Below are positions 9,048-17,768 of a stretch of 35,537 nucleotides of DNA, piece after piece; position 1 is the stretch's first letter, and each line of letters starts with the position of its first letter. The notes beneath the pieces were generated by a model. The model was not told the DNA's origin. It saw only the letters and a program-made list of their open reading frames with translations, and did not search any database. The DNA lies in the NCBI RefSeq assembly GCF_020907245.1, contig NZ_JAJJWH010000045.1, forward strand, positions 1 to 35,537, read 5' to 3'. Source of the stretch: Pontibacter harenae. Lineage in GTDB: Bacteria; Bacteroidota; Bacteroidia; Cytophagales; Hymenobacteraceae. The position numbers were made by a program, and so were the translations under genes.

Positions 9048-12000
9048 TTAAAGAGTGACATTCAATCCTAGTGTAAGCACACGGGCAGCGGAGTAGTAGT
9101 TAGATGTAACACCACTAAATGCCTGTGTAACATTTAGACCTTTGCGGGCACTGATGAGCGCAAGGTTTTCTCCCGTTATATATATGAGTGCATTCTGCAT
9201 CTGCAACTTTGAGGCAACGCTCGCAGGAAGGCTATAGGAAAGGTTAACAGATCTGAAGTTTAGGTAGGAGGCATCTACTAACCAGCGGTCTGAGTTTGAT
9301 GCGTTAAAGTTGGTGGTTTGAGAATTGTCCATTCTCGGCACATCTGTTACATCACCAGGGTTTTGCCAGCGGCCTAGTGCATCCACATGCAGAGCTGTAC
9401 CATAAGAGCCTGCACTCATCAAAGACGCATAGGCGGCGTCATATACCTTACCCCCAACCTGATAGGTTAGCAAAGCAGAAAGAGAGAAGTTCTTATAAGA
9501 GAAGGTGTTTGTGATACCTCCCGCAAAATTAGGAATGGCACTGCCGCTATACTGGTACCTTGCGTTGTTGATGTTTGTTGTAACAGTGTCACTGCCAATG
9601 ATCATGCTGTTACTCTCATTGTATGTATCTGCGCGGTAGAGTGCTGCACCGGTTGCCGGATCAACGCCATACCAGTCACGCAACCAGAAATCATAAATAG
9701 ACTGGTCTGCCATCAGCTTTTTAGTGCCGTCAATAATCTCATCCTGTGGCAGCTTCGTTATCTGGTTTTTGTATGTTGTCCAGTTCAGGTCAATGTTCCA
9801 GTTAAAGTCTGTTCCCCTGATAACATCAGCAGATACCTGAAACTCCACCCCTCTGTTATACATAGCACCAACGTTTTCAAACCGGGTCATGATTCCGCTG
9901 GAGATAGGAAGCGGCACTTCAAAAAGAAGGTTTTCTGACTGTCTGTTAAAGAACTCTACGCTGCCTCTGGCCCTGTCGAACAGGTCAAAGTCTATACCTA
10001 CATCAAAGCTGTTGTTCGACTCCCAAACCAACTCCCGGTTGCCCAGCGTGCTCTGGAGGTAACCTGGTTCAGAGGCATTGTTATAGCCCAGCTCATACAG
10101 CGCCTGCCAGGCGTAATAGTCACCGACATCATCGTTGCCAACCTCTCCATAAGAGCCTCTTACTTTCAACATATTCACCCAGTCTGGCAAATTGATGAAT
10201 GACTCCTGGTCAAGACGCCAAGCGGCACCCAAAGACCAAAAATCGCCCCAGCGCACATCACTATAAAACCTGGATGTACCATCGCGACGGTAGGAGGCTG
10301 AAAGTGAGTACTTATCATCGAAGCTATAGTTAACTCTGGAAAAATAGCCCTCTGTTCTGTACAAATCCTGGCGAGACTCTATGTTGTTTGTAGTCGTGAA
10401 GTTGATCAGCTCACTGTTGCCTTCCGAGATGATGCCCTGGCGGGAACCTGTAAAATAGTCATAAGTCCAGTCATAGTTCTCATGGCCTAACAAGGCATCC
10501 ACGGTATGTAGCCCAAAGGTTTTGGAGTAATTGAGCAGTTGGTTAAAGTTATAGCTGGTGGTGTTTGTGCTGGTACGGCTCGCCCTTCCTGCAGGTGCAC
10601 CATCCCCTACCAATGTGTTTTGGTAAGTCTTGTTATTGTTGTTGGTTATATCTACACTCAGGTTTGTGGTAAATTTGAAGTCTTTCAGAAAATAAATCTC
10701 TCCATACGTTCTTGCGCTTAGCACATTCCGATTAAACCCATAGTCATTCAGGTTTGTCTCCGCTATAATATGCCTGCCCGGGCTGTTGGCGCGTGTTGGC
10801 AACCCTAAGTCACTCATACTACCTAAGTCGTATATCCTCTGCCCGTTTTCATCCAGTATATATTCTCCTGTAAGCGGATCATGTGCATACACGGGGTAAA
10901 TTGGCCCCATGGTACGGCTTAGGAAGAAAGGGTTGACAAATGTTGTACTACCGGTAGTGGCTACTTGGTTAGAATTGGTGACAGTGCCTGCAATATTCAA
11001 CCCTCCTTTGAACCAGTTCAGGGGCTGTGTGTTTACATTCACGCGGCCTGTAACCCGCTCATAGTCTGTTCTGATGGCAAACCCTTTGTCGTTCAGATAT
11101 CCTAAAGAGACATAATAATCACTCTTTTCAGAACCGCCACTGTAACTGATGTTATAATCTGCGCGGGAGCCTGCCCGTGTGATGGGTGCTTCCCAATCCA
11201 GGTCGTCAGGGTAAAGCAGTTGCGCATCTGGATTGATAGTGCCATCGGGAAACACAATCTGATTATCAGGGACGTTGAAAGGATTATACCCAAGCAGTCC
11301 CTTGATTCCTTCTGAAGCCCTTTGGTTTGCCTGATCAAGCGATAACGGATTAGAAGCACGATAGGCTAAGCTGTTTCTGTAGGCTTCCCACATAAGTGGG
11401 TAGTACTCATATGCATTTAGGCGATCATATTCAGGAATGGCTCTTTCAGATACACCCTGCGATAACTTGACATTGAGTTGATTACGTCCTTTTTTACCTT
11501 TCTTGGTAGTAATGATGACCACACCATTGGCGGCACGCGCACCATACATAGAGGCTGAAGCAGCATCTTTCAGTATCGACATGTTCTCAATATCATCAAC
11601 ATTGAGGTTTGCAATAGAGCCTGAATAAGGAACACCGTCCACAACATAGAGCGGATCATTATTACCGTTTATAGAGCCGACTCCACGAATCCGGATGGTA
11701 GGTCCTTCTCCTGGCTGGCCGCTTCCGGATGTTGTCTGCACCCCTGCTGCTTTACCAGCTATAGCATTGGTGATGTTAGTGACAGGCCTAAGCTCAAACT
11801 CCTCACTCCCTATTTGCGAGGCGGAACCGGTGAAGGAGCTTTTATCGGCTGTACCGTAAGCTACCACCACCACTTCTTCCAGCAGTTTCTGGTCTACGCC
11901 AAGCGCTACATCAATAGTGCTTGCATTGCCGATAGCCCGCTCTACAGCTTGATAGCCTATAAAGCGGAACTCAAGGGTTTGGCCATCAGCAGGAACAGAA

Positions 12001-12188
12001 ATCGTATAGGTGCCATCTACTCCCGTAGCCGTACCCACTGCAGTTCCTTTTACAACCACCGATACCCCTGGCAACCCTTCTCCAGTTGCTCGATCTGTTA
12101 CCGTACCAGATACGCTCTTATGCTGTGCCGCAACCTCGTGCGTCAGAGTAAACAGCAGAGCAAAGCTTAGTAGTAATAGTCTTGTCAT
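9048..12188 (-). CDS. SusC/RagA-family TonB-dependent outer-membrane transporter
   Basis: A 1046-residue outer-membrane receptor. Residues 1-21 are a signal peptide. Residues about 23-105 are the carboxypeptidase-regulatory-like domain (VSGTVTDRATGEGLPGVSV). LLEEVVVVAYGT follows, then the plug with TIRIRGVGS, DPLYVVDGVP and GARAANGVVIITTKKG (about 110-235). The remainder is the beta-barrel, ending in an aromatic-poor VTL. SusC proteins import large ligands using TonB and the proton gradient. It forms a pair with SusD 11 bases downstream. Upstream DNA is about 740 bases without a gene, and no canonical promoter was found. No sigma/anti-sigma pair lies nearby, and there is no extra signalling extension at the N-terminus. 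Confidence 0.96.
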   Translation of the reverse strand: MTRLLLLSFALLFTLTHEVAAQHKSVSGTVTDRATGEGLPGVSVVVKGTAVGTATGVDGTYTISVPADGQTLEFRFIGYQAVERAIGNASTIDVALGVDQKLLEEVVVVAYGTADKSSFTGSASQIGSEEFELRPVTNITNAIAGKAAGVQTTSGSGQPGEGPTIRIRGVGSINGNNDPLYVVDGVPYSGSIANLNVDDIENMSILKDAASASMYGARAANGVVIITTKKGKKGRNQLNVKLSQGVSERAIPEYDRLNAYEYYPLMWEAYRNSLAYRASNPLSLDQANQRASEGIKGLLGYNPFNVPDNQIVFPDGTINPDAQLLYPDDLDWEAPITRAGSRADYNISYSGGSEKSDYYVSLGYLNDKGFAIRTDYERVTGRVNVNTQPLNWFKGGLNIAGTVTNSNQVATTGSTTFVNPFFLSRTMGPIYPVYAHDPLTGEYILDENGQRIYDLGSMSDLGLPTRANSPGRHIIAETNLNDYGFNRNVLSARTYGEIYFLKDFKFTTNLSVDITNNNNKTYQNTLVGDGAPAGRASRTSTNTTSYNFNQLLNYSKTFGLHTVDALLGHENYDWTYDYFTGSRQGIISEGNSELINFTTTNNIESRQDLYRTEGYFSRVNYSFDDKYSLSASYRRDGTSRFYSDVRWGDFWSLGAAWRLDQESFINLPDWVNMLKVRGSYGEVGNDDVGDYYAWQALYELGYNNASEPGYLQSTLGNRELVWESNNSFDVGIDFDLFDRARGSVEFFNRQSENLLFEVPLPISSGIMTRFENVGAMYNRGVEFQVSADVIRGTDFNWNIDLNWTTYKNQITKLPQDEIIDGTKKLMADQSIYDFWLRDWYGVDPATGAALYRADTYNESNSMIIGSDTVTTNINNARYQYSGSAIPNFAGGITNTFSYKNFSLSALLTYQVGGKVYDAAYASLMSAGSYGTALHVDALGRWQNPGDVTDVPRMDNSQTTNFNASNSDRWLVDASYLNFRSVNLSYSLPASVASKLQMQNALIYITGENLALISARKGLNVTQAFSGVTSNYYSAARVLTLGLNVTL

Positions 12189-12927
12189 AAAATTTCATTT
12201 AAGATGAATATAAAATTAATAAAGGTTATTATCTGCTGCTTAGCGGCTCTACATCTATAATAAGCACCTAGAAAGTCGCTGCACTAGGCGTAAAAATCGC
12301 TGGCTTTAGCGCCAGCCACGCATGGTAACCATAAGGGATTTTACTACACTAAAAGCCCAGTCCTTTTATGCAATGGCATTATGCAAAAATTAAAAAGGCA
12401 TAGGAGTGGTAGAGCACAGAATAATTGTACATATGACTGGATGGTATCCAATCATATGTATATAAAGAATCGCTATTCTTTTGACAAGGATATTCTATTG
12501 TTATGATAAATGCAAATATTTAAACAATAATTTAATTTTATTACAACAAGATGTTATTAGTGTTAGAATATTATCAACAGAAAAGGTTTTTTATTAATTT
12601 AATAGGTAAGTAAGTACGTACTATTTATTTTGCACTATACAAGTTTTCCTTAGACCAACAGATAGAGACACTGTGGTAAGCAGTGGCATTTGAGGGATGC
12701 CATGTTAGTCAGCCGAAAAAGGTTTATATAAACTAAGGATAGTATGTGAGGGTTAAAAAGAACTAAACTGATTGAATACTTACTCTCCCTCAGCGGATAT
12801 ACCTATAGAACACAGCCGTATAGGAGCAAGAAGTTCGGAGACAGCAAACAACACCAGTTCCATCGGGATGCCCGGCAGAGAAATCTAAATCACCATGAAC
12901 TACTTAGTTTGACCTGTCTGTTCATCA
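12189..12927. other. long non-coding stretch upstream of SusC
   Basis: About 740 bases with no supported gene. It holds a short GC-rich hairpin (12299-12304 with 12311-12316) inside otherwise AT-rich DNA, and the palindrome AGTACGTACT at 12613-12622. It separates the SusC promoter region from the IS3/DnaC scar. No CAAAnnTA (minus-strand -7 element) was found. Confidence 0.5.
12611..12623. promoter_or_regulatory. palindrome that could be an operator
   Basis: The palindrome AGTACGTACT (12613-12622) is preceded by a second GTAAG-type half site (GGTAAGTAAGTACGTACTA). Sites of this look are bound by TetR- and HxlR-type repressors, but no regulator gene is present in the window. Its role is speculative. 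Confidence 0.2.
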
Positions 12928-13275
12928 TCACCTTTTATCATTTGCCCCTGCCCTAAAACTCACCAGGTTAAACATTTCCCGCATCCTAGACCTTACCCTC
13001 TAGCCGTAGGCTTTTTCTATTTCTGAGTTGGCCAAATTGGTGGTCAGGTGCGTCTTCACGCCCAACAGAACAAACTGGTCGTAGCGGCTCAGTAGCACCT
13101 CCCCCATCACGTTGCAGGTGTTGCCGTAGTGCTTCCCGCTGCTTTCTGTCCCCAGGTCATCGAAGAGGTAGGCGCTTACCTTCAGGAGCGAGCCGGGAGG
13201 AGGCTGACTGTAGCGCTGGATGATCTCGTAGCCCTCCCTGTGGAACTCAAAACTTACCTCCCGGCAGGACTTGAC
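12928..13275 (-). pseudogene. DnaC/IstB-like ATPase fragment with internal stop
   Basis: Minus-strand codons from 13275 to the TGA at 12928-12930 read as the C-terminal half of a DnaC-like helicase-loader ATPase. Visible motifs are the VKSCREV strand, the Walker B region YLFDDLGTES, KHYGNTCNVMGEVLLSRYD, and the sensor-type GVKTHLTTNL followed by RVRSRMREMFNLV. A TAG at 13000-13002 interrupts the frame between KAYG and RVRSR, where relatives have a sense codon. The N-terminal half with Walker A is missing because the IS3 remnant replaces it at 13276. Such proteins occur in phages, plasmids and integrative elements of Bacteroidota, so this is probably a relic of a mobile element. The frame was read directly from the sequence; the family call is from motif recognition. 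Confidence 0.72.
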
Positions 13276-13915
13276 TGGAATTACAATGTTTTACTGGAGA
13301 CTTTTTCAGGCAGCCATAGCTTGGTTGTAGGGCAGGTTCTCATACTGGCAGGGAGTCAGGTAGACAAGTGCTGAATGCCTCCTTTTCCGGTTGTAGAAGA
13401 TCTCGATGTAGGCAAATATAGCGAGCCTTGCCTCTTGCCTGGTGGCGAATTTTCGGTGGTAGATCAGTTCGGTTTTCAGGGTCTTGAAGAAACTCTCTGC
13501 CACTGCGTTATCCCAACAGTTCCCCTTCCTGCTCATACTTTGCACCACCGGCATCCCCTCCAGTTGCTTTCTGAAGGCACTGCAGGCGTAAGTACGCCTT
13601 GGTCAGAGTTGAACAGAAGGGAGCAGAACAATGGCCTATTTTTGATGGCCATCTGAAAGGCAGCCACCGTGGTCGCCTCCGCCTCCATGGTCTCGCCCAG
13701 CGCCCAGCCCACCACTTTCCTGTCAGCCAGGTCCAGTACGATCGTCAGGTAGAGCCAGCCTTCTTCTGTTTTGATACAGGTTAAATCGGATACCCACCTC
13801 TCTGCCGGCTTTACCGCTTGAAAATCTCTTGCCAGGTGGTTCTCAGCTACTGTATAGGCATGAATGGAGTCGGTGGTTTGCACTTTATACTTCCTCCTTA
13901 TAATGCTCTTTATCT
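13276..13915 (-). mobile_element. truncated IS3-family insertion sequence
   Basis: About 640 bases hold most of OrfB and the downstream end. No OrfA and no start of OrfB are present. On the minus strand the element seems to end with TTGTAATTCCA at 13276, a CA terminus as in IS3 elements, exactly where the DnaC frame resumes. The other boundary, about 13910-13918, is a deletion junction with the M14 pseudogene. It differs in sequence from the IS3 end at 297-322, so it is a different element. Confidence 0.75.
13306..13910 (-). pseudogene. IS3-family transposase OrfB, frameshifted and truncated
   Basis: This is the DDE integrase core of an IS3 transposase. The first catalytic Asp is in WVSDLTCIK, the second in FNSDQG and the Glu in [14 protein letters not shown]; the C-terminus [17 protein letters not shown] is typical. 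The frame breaks near 13590-13597. Adding one base restores [17 protein letters not shown], so a single-base deletion is likely. The N-terminal HTH_21 region before KSIIRRKYKV is missing. Not functional. Confidence 0.88.
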
Positions 13916-16155
13916 GGTTTTAGCTTTTGGCTCTTTATCTTTGGAGCCAGTGCTTTTATCGCTTCCCTGTTTTTCAACAGGAGGAATAGCTTTGGTAACA
14001 AACAGAATCACATCATACTTCTCCTGCAGGTTACCTGCGTCAATATCCTGCGGGTAGATGACCTGAACAGGGACATGATACTGCTCCATGATCCAGCGCA
14101 CCCAGCCGGAGGGCATAGAACCGCCATAGGTATCCCAGAGGGCGATGCGCATCGGCGAGACTTTTGCAGTAGCGCCGGCAGGCTGCTGTGCTACGCCTGT
14201 TACCGTAAGCCCGTAGTCAGCGGCGGCTTTTGCTACCAGTGTTTTAGCTTTATCTGTCGCAGGAACAAAAAAGCTCCTTGTCCGACTTCTGTCTGCGGCA
14301 CGCGGTAAACCTCTGCCCCAGCCTGCAACAGGTCATTGACGGCAATAAAGGAGATGTTGGCGCGGGTATCCAGCACACAGCCTGCCGTTGACGGGGAGGA
14401 AGCGGTAAGCTGCCCTTCAGGAGATTGTAGTTCTCCGTAGGGCACGCGCTGGAACGGCCCTTCGAAGCCGTCGAGTATGCGGTCGAACTATACGCTCATC
14501 TGGTAAGCCAGTGTCCAACCCGCTGCATCGTAAGGACGAATAGGAGGACCTCCCTCATACTGAAAGTCATTCGGGTGCTCCTGCGGCTCGAACATGTCCA
14601 GCACGTGCGGGCGGAAGGCCTGGTTTGTCTGGACAATGTAAGAACCAGCAGGATAACTCTTACCTGCAACCGTAAAATCAGAAGTAGCCTTGTGCACGAG
14701 TACACCTGATTTAATGAGTGCGTTCACAAATGTGACAGTAGTAGGAAAATCATGCTGGTCGGCTGGAAGGATATAGCCCCGCGGATCACGCAGCGCTGTA
14801 TCTTTCATTGTGGTATCAAAATATTTGGCTGGAATGCCACTGCCCCGGCCATAGGAGAAGTCTCCGCCGGAGCTTTCCGCATCTCTGGATTTGGCTTCCT
14901 TCGCCTTATCCTTCTCATGCGCCGCGTTAATGGCATCAACGTGTTTAGGAGAAAGCGCCCAACGGTCTTTGCTGCCACGCTCAATGGAGTTCTTGCCCAT
15001 GCGGTAGATGTTGTAGAGCAGCTCGTCGCTGTGGCGTGCGGCGTAGTTGAGCACGGCGTAGTTGAGCGAAACAGAATAATCAATGGACTGGCGGAAGTGC
15101 CACTTCTGCGGCGCCACAGGGTTTGGAGTAGCACCATTCGGAAGGAGTCGCTGCGGCACGAGTGGCACGTCCTCTGGCGTTGGCCCGCCGATTATCTCTG
15201 TCAGAAGGCCCACCATGTTATGGAAATAAGGTGTAGTGCGCAGGCCGCCGTTCCACCAGGTGGAGAACTGCGAACCGGCGCGCTGCGTGTAACCAGGCTT
15301 GCCTTCCGCATTCAGGCGGTTATTCATGGCGGCGCCCACCGCATCGATGCTTGTCACCAGCAACGGGTCATACACATAGTTGAACGGGTCGCGGTAGGAA
15401 GGACCGGCCAGCACGGAGCCAGCAGGTCCCCGCTGGTGGTGATTGTACATAATCTGGGGAATCCACTCTACAAAAAGCTGGCGGCTTATGTTCTGGGACT
15501 CCTTCATGTTGGTCATGTAGAAGTCGCGGTTGTTGTCGTGGCCAACATACTTCTGGTAGAGCCGGGGCAGGTGGCTCAGCGAGCGCTTCTCCGGTTTGCG
15601 CGTACGCATATACCAGTTCGACACCAGCTCCTGCCCGTCCGGGTTTGCATGCGTCAGCAACACAATGGTCTGATCCAGCAGGCGCTTTGTCTCCGCGTCC
15701 TGGCGGCTGGTCAGCTGCCACGCTGTTTCTATCAGCTGATGGATGCCAACAGTCTCGGTGGCATGCAGGCCCCCATCAATCCAGACAACGGCTTTGCCCT
15801 CGGAGGCCAGCGCCTGCGCCTGCTCTTCAGTGAGGCCCTCGGCGCGGGCAAGCTTCTGCGAAATCTCCTTGTAGCGGTCAAGGCGCTGCATGTTTTCCGG
15901 AGAAGTTACTATCAGCACGTACTGGTGGCGGCCTTCCTCTGTAAGCCCGATATCTTCTATCCTCACACGGTCAGAGGCAGCGGCCAGCTTCTTGAAGTAT
16001 GCTTCTGTCTGGGTATAGGTAGCCAGCTGGTAATCATCACCGATGTTAAAGCCAAAGTGATCTTTTGGTGACGGGATTGCCTGCGTCCAACTCAGCGAGA
16101 CACGCAGGAGCAACATGACGGCCAGCGAGCAGTAGAATTTATTTGATCTTATCAT
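13913..16155 (-). pseudogene. M14 zinc carboxypeptidase, broken by amber codon, frameshift and truncation
   Basis: A large exported M14-family peptidase in decay. The preferred start at 16153-16155 gives a signal peptide MIRSNKFYCSLAVMLLL; an upstream ATG at 16209 adds a polar leader. The zinc-binding HxxE is in DGGLHATETVG (His about 131, Glu about 134), the third ligand probably in YNHHQRGP, and the catalytic Glu in LLTEIIGG. The frame stops at a TAG (14488-14490), but translation beyond it (FDRILDGFEGPFQRVPYGE) continues the family's C-terminal region; CAG to TAG would explain it. A lost base in a T run (14267-14272) then shifts the frame, after which VPATDKAKTL to IPPVEKQG resumes. The 3' end is cut by the IS3 remnant. 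The 567-residue stump up to the TAG retains the whole catalytic domain and might still fold. Confidence 0.85.
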
Positions 16156-16240
16156 ATTCAGGTACTTTTCATTACAATTAGATACTATGGTTTTATACAG
16201 GCAACTCATTTTCTGCAGCTTATCCTGGGTTGCCAGAACC

Positions 16241-17599
16241 TTATTGAGCGACTACCTTACCTTTGGCGATGCCTGCCTCTGACAGCAGCAGAAGCAGTGC
16301 TCTTTGTATGGCTACATAGCCTTTGTCGTTATACCACCACTCATCCAGCGCATGGGCTCCGCCACCAGTGCCACCGCTTCCAATGGTAACAGCGGGTATG
16401 CCTTTAGAGAAGGGAATGTTAGAGTTTGTTGATCCTACTCTTAAAGTAGGATCTGTACCCATAAAACCAGTGGCAGCCATGGCACGTTGCACTAAAGCAG
16501 TGGTAGACTCATTGCCACCGGCGGGGCGGTCACCTATCAGTTTCACGTCCACTTCCAGGTCTGGTCCGATTCGCTTCATCTGGTTTTCCTCTTTGAGGGC
16601 CCGCTGAACAGCAGCCTGTAAAAGTTTGTCAATGCCCTCTACTCTTTCAGGGCTCTCGGAGCGCATGTCCACCTCCATCCAGGATTCAAAGGGTATAGAG
16701 TTTACCGAAGTACCACCGCTGATGACCCCCACGTTATAGGTTGCACGAATGCCTTCCTTCGTGAACTCATCAGCATCAACGGCAAAGTAATGGATGGCCC
16801 TTCCCAGGGCATTGTGCGGGTTCACAAGACCAAAGGCACCGGAGGAGTGGCCGCCCGGGCCTTTGAAGGTGATGCGGTAGCGGTGGGAGCCCAAGCCGCG
16901 GTTCGTGATTCCGTTTACACCCCATCCATCCACAGCGATGTGAGCATCTATTTTGGGACCGTTTTCACTGAACAGTTGTTTTACCCCGCGCAGGTCGCCT
17001 TGCCCTTCTTCACCAACGGTGCCTATAAACAGCACGTCCGCCTCTGTCTCTATGCCTGCACTTTCCATTGCCTTTAGTACTGTGAGCACTAAAGCCAGCC
17101 CTCTTGTGTCGTCTGCAACACCCGGGGCAAAAAGTGTGTCTCCTTTCTGCGTCACCTTCACGTCTGTGCCTTCCGGAAACACAGTGTCCAGGTGCGCCTC
17201 CAGCACAACTGCTTTCTTCCCGGACCTTCCTTTCCGTTTTCCGATTGCATTGCCTGCTTCATCAATCCAGACAGAGTCAGCACCGGCTGCCTTCAGCATT
17301 TCAGCATACTTCTTGCCGCGCACTTCCTCCTTGAAAGGAGGCGCAGGGATTTCCGTGAGCAGGATGTGCTCCTGACGGGTCTGCGGCTCTAAATCTATGA
17401 TAGTCTTAAAGGCTGACTTCACTGCCGAATTCTTTGCCAGGGCCTTTATCTCATTTTGGTACTTCTTGTCAATGGCAACTTTCTTTTCTTCTTCAGGTGC
17501 CTTCGCTGCTGCCGATTGGGCAAATGCTGGTGCAGCACTATAGAAGGCAAAGGCTGCAGGCAAAAGCCCCAGTAATACTAGTTTTGTAGATTTAATCAT
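16241..17599 (-). CDS. secreted M20 family metallopeptidase (PepT-like)
   Basis: A 452-residue exported di-zinc peptidase. The signal peptide ends SAAPAFAQ near residue 28, followed by an Ala/Lys/Glu-rich linker. Metal ligands and catalytic residues of the M20 fold are all visible: EAHLDTVFPEG (His136, Asp138), GVADDTRG (Asp163), VGEEGQGD (Glu197/198), VDGWG (Asp224) and GGGAHALDEW (His416). The dimerisation domain starts near GLGSHRYRITFKGPGGHSSG. Members remove N-terminal residues from tri- or dipeptides, or hydrolyse N-acyl amino acids. It lies just upstream of the broken M14 gene and is likely cotranscribed with it (85-base gap). It is GC-rich like that gene and unlike the genes further upstream. 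Confidence 0.92.
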   Translation of the reverse strand: MIKSTKLVLLGLLPAAFAFYSAAPAFAQSAAAKAPEEEKKVAIDKKYQNEIKALAKNSAVKSAFKTIIDLEPQTRQEHILLTEIPAPPFKEEVRGKKYAEMLKAAGADSVWIDEAGNAIGKRKGRSGKKAVVLEAHLDTVFPEGTDVKVTQKGDTLFAPGVADDTRGLALVLTVLKAMESAGIETEADVLFIGTVGEEGQGDLRGVKQLFSENGPKIDAHIAVDGWGVNGITNRGLGSHRYRITFKGPGGHSSGAFGLVNPHNALGRAIHYFAVDADEFTKEGIRATYNVGVISGGTSVNSIPFESWMEVDMRSESPERVEGIDKLLQAAVQRALKEENQMKRIGPDLEVDVKLIGDRPAGGNESTTALVQRAMAATGFMGTDPTLRVGSTNSNIPFSKGIPAVTIGSGGTGGGAHALDEWWYNDKGYVAIQRALLLLLSEAGIAKGKVVAQ

Positions 17600-17719
17600 A
17601 AATTTGTTTAAAAGTAGCGTTTGTTGATATCCTCACAATATGAGTAAAGGAAAGCATTTTCAGCAGAAGCAATACAGAATGCAGTTAAGTCTTTACGTTC
17701 AGACAAGGTTTTATAAAAT

Positions 17720-17765
17720 TTATACCAGCCGTTCCTGAAAGGAATATTTGGAACGGCTGGTATAA
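17720..17765 (-). terminator. rho-independent terminator after the Asp-box gene
   Basis: A perfect 16-bp stem (17720-17735 with 17750-17765) has a 14-base loop and lies three bases past the stop at 17769. Read on the minus strand it is followed by AATTTTATAAAAC. Position, stem strength and T-rich tail make a convincing terminator. Confidence 0.8.
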
Positions 17766-17768
17766 TGC

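Noticed and set aside
12299..12316. GC-rich 6-bp hairpin (GCTGGC/GCCAGC) resembling a REP-type element
   Set aside because: Only one copy is visible in the window, so a repeat family cannot be supported.
14752..16071. Long plus-strand open frame (439 codons) opposite the M14 gene
   Set aside because: It is the antisense shadow of a GC-rich coding region. The minus frame carries clear M14 motifs; this frame has low-complexity Val/Arg/His-rich content and no domain.
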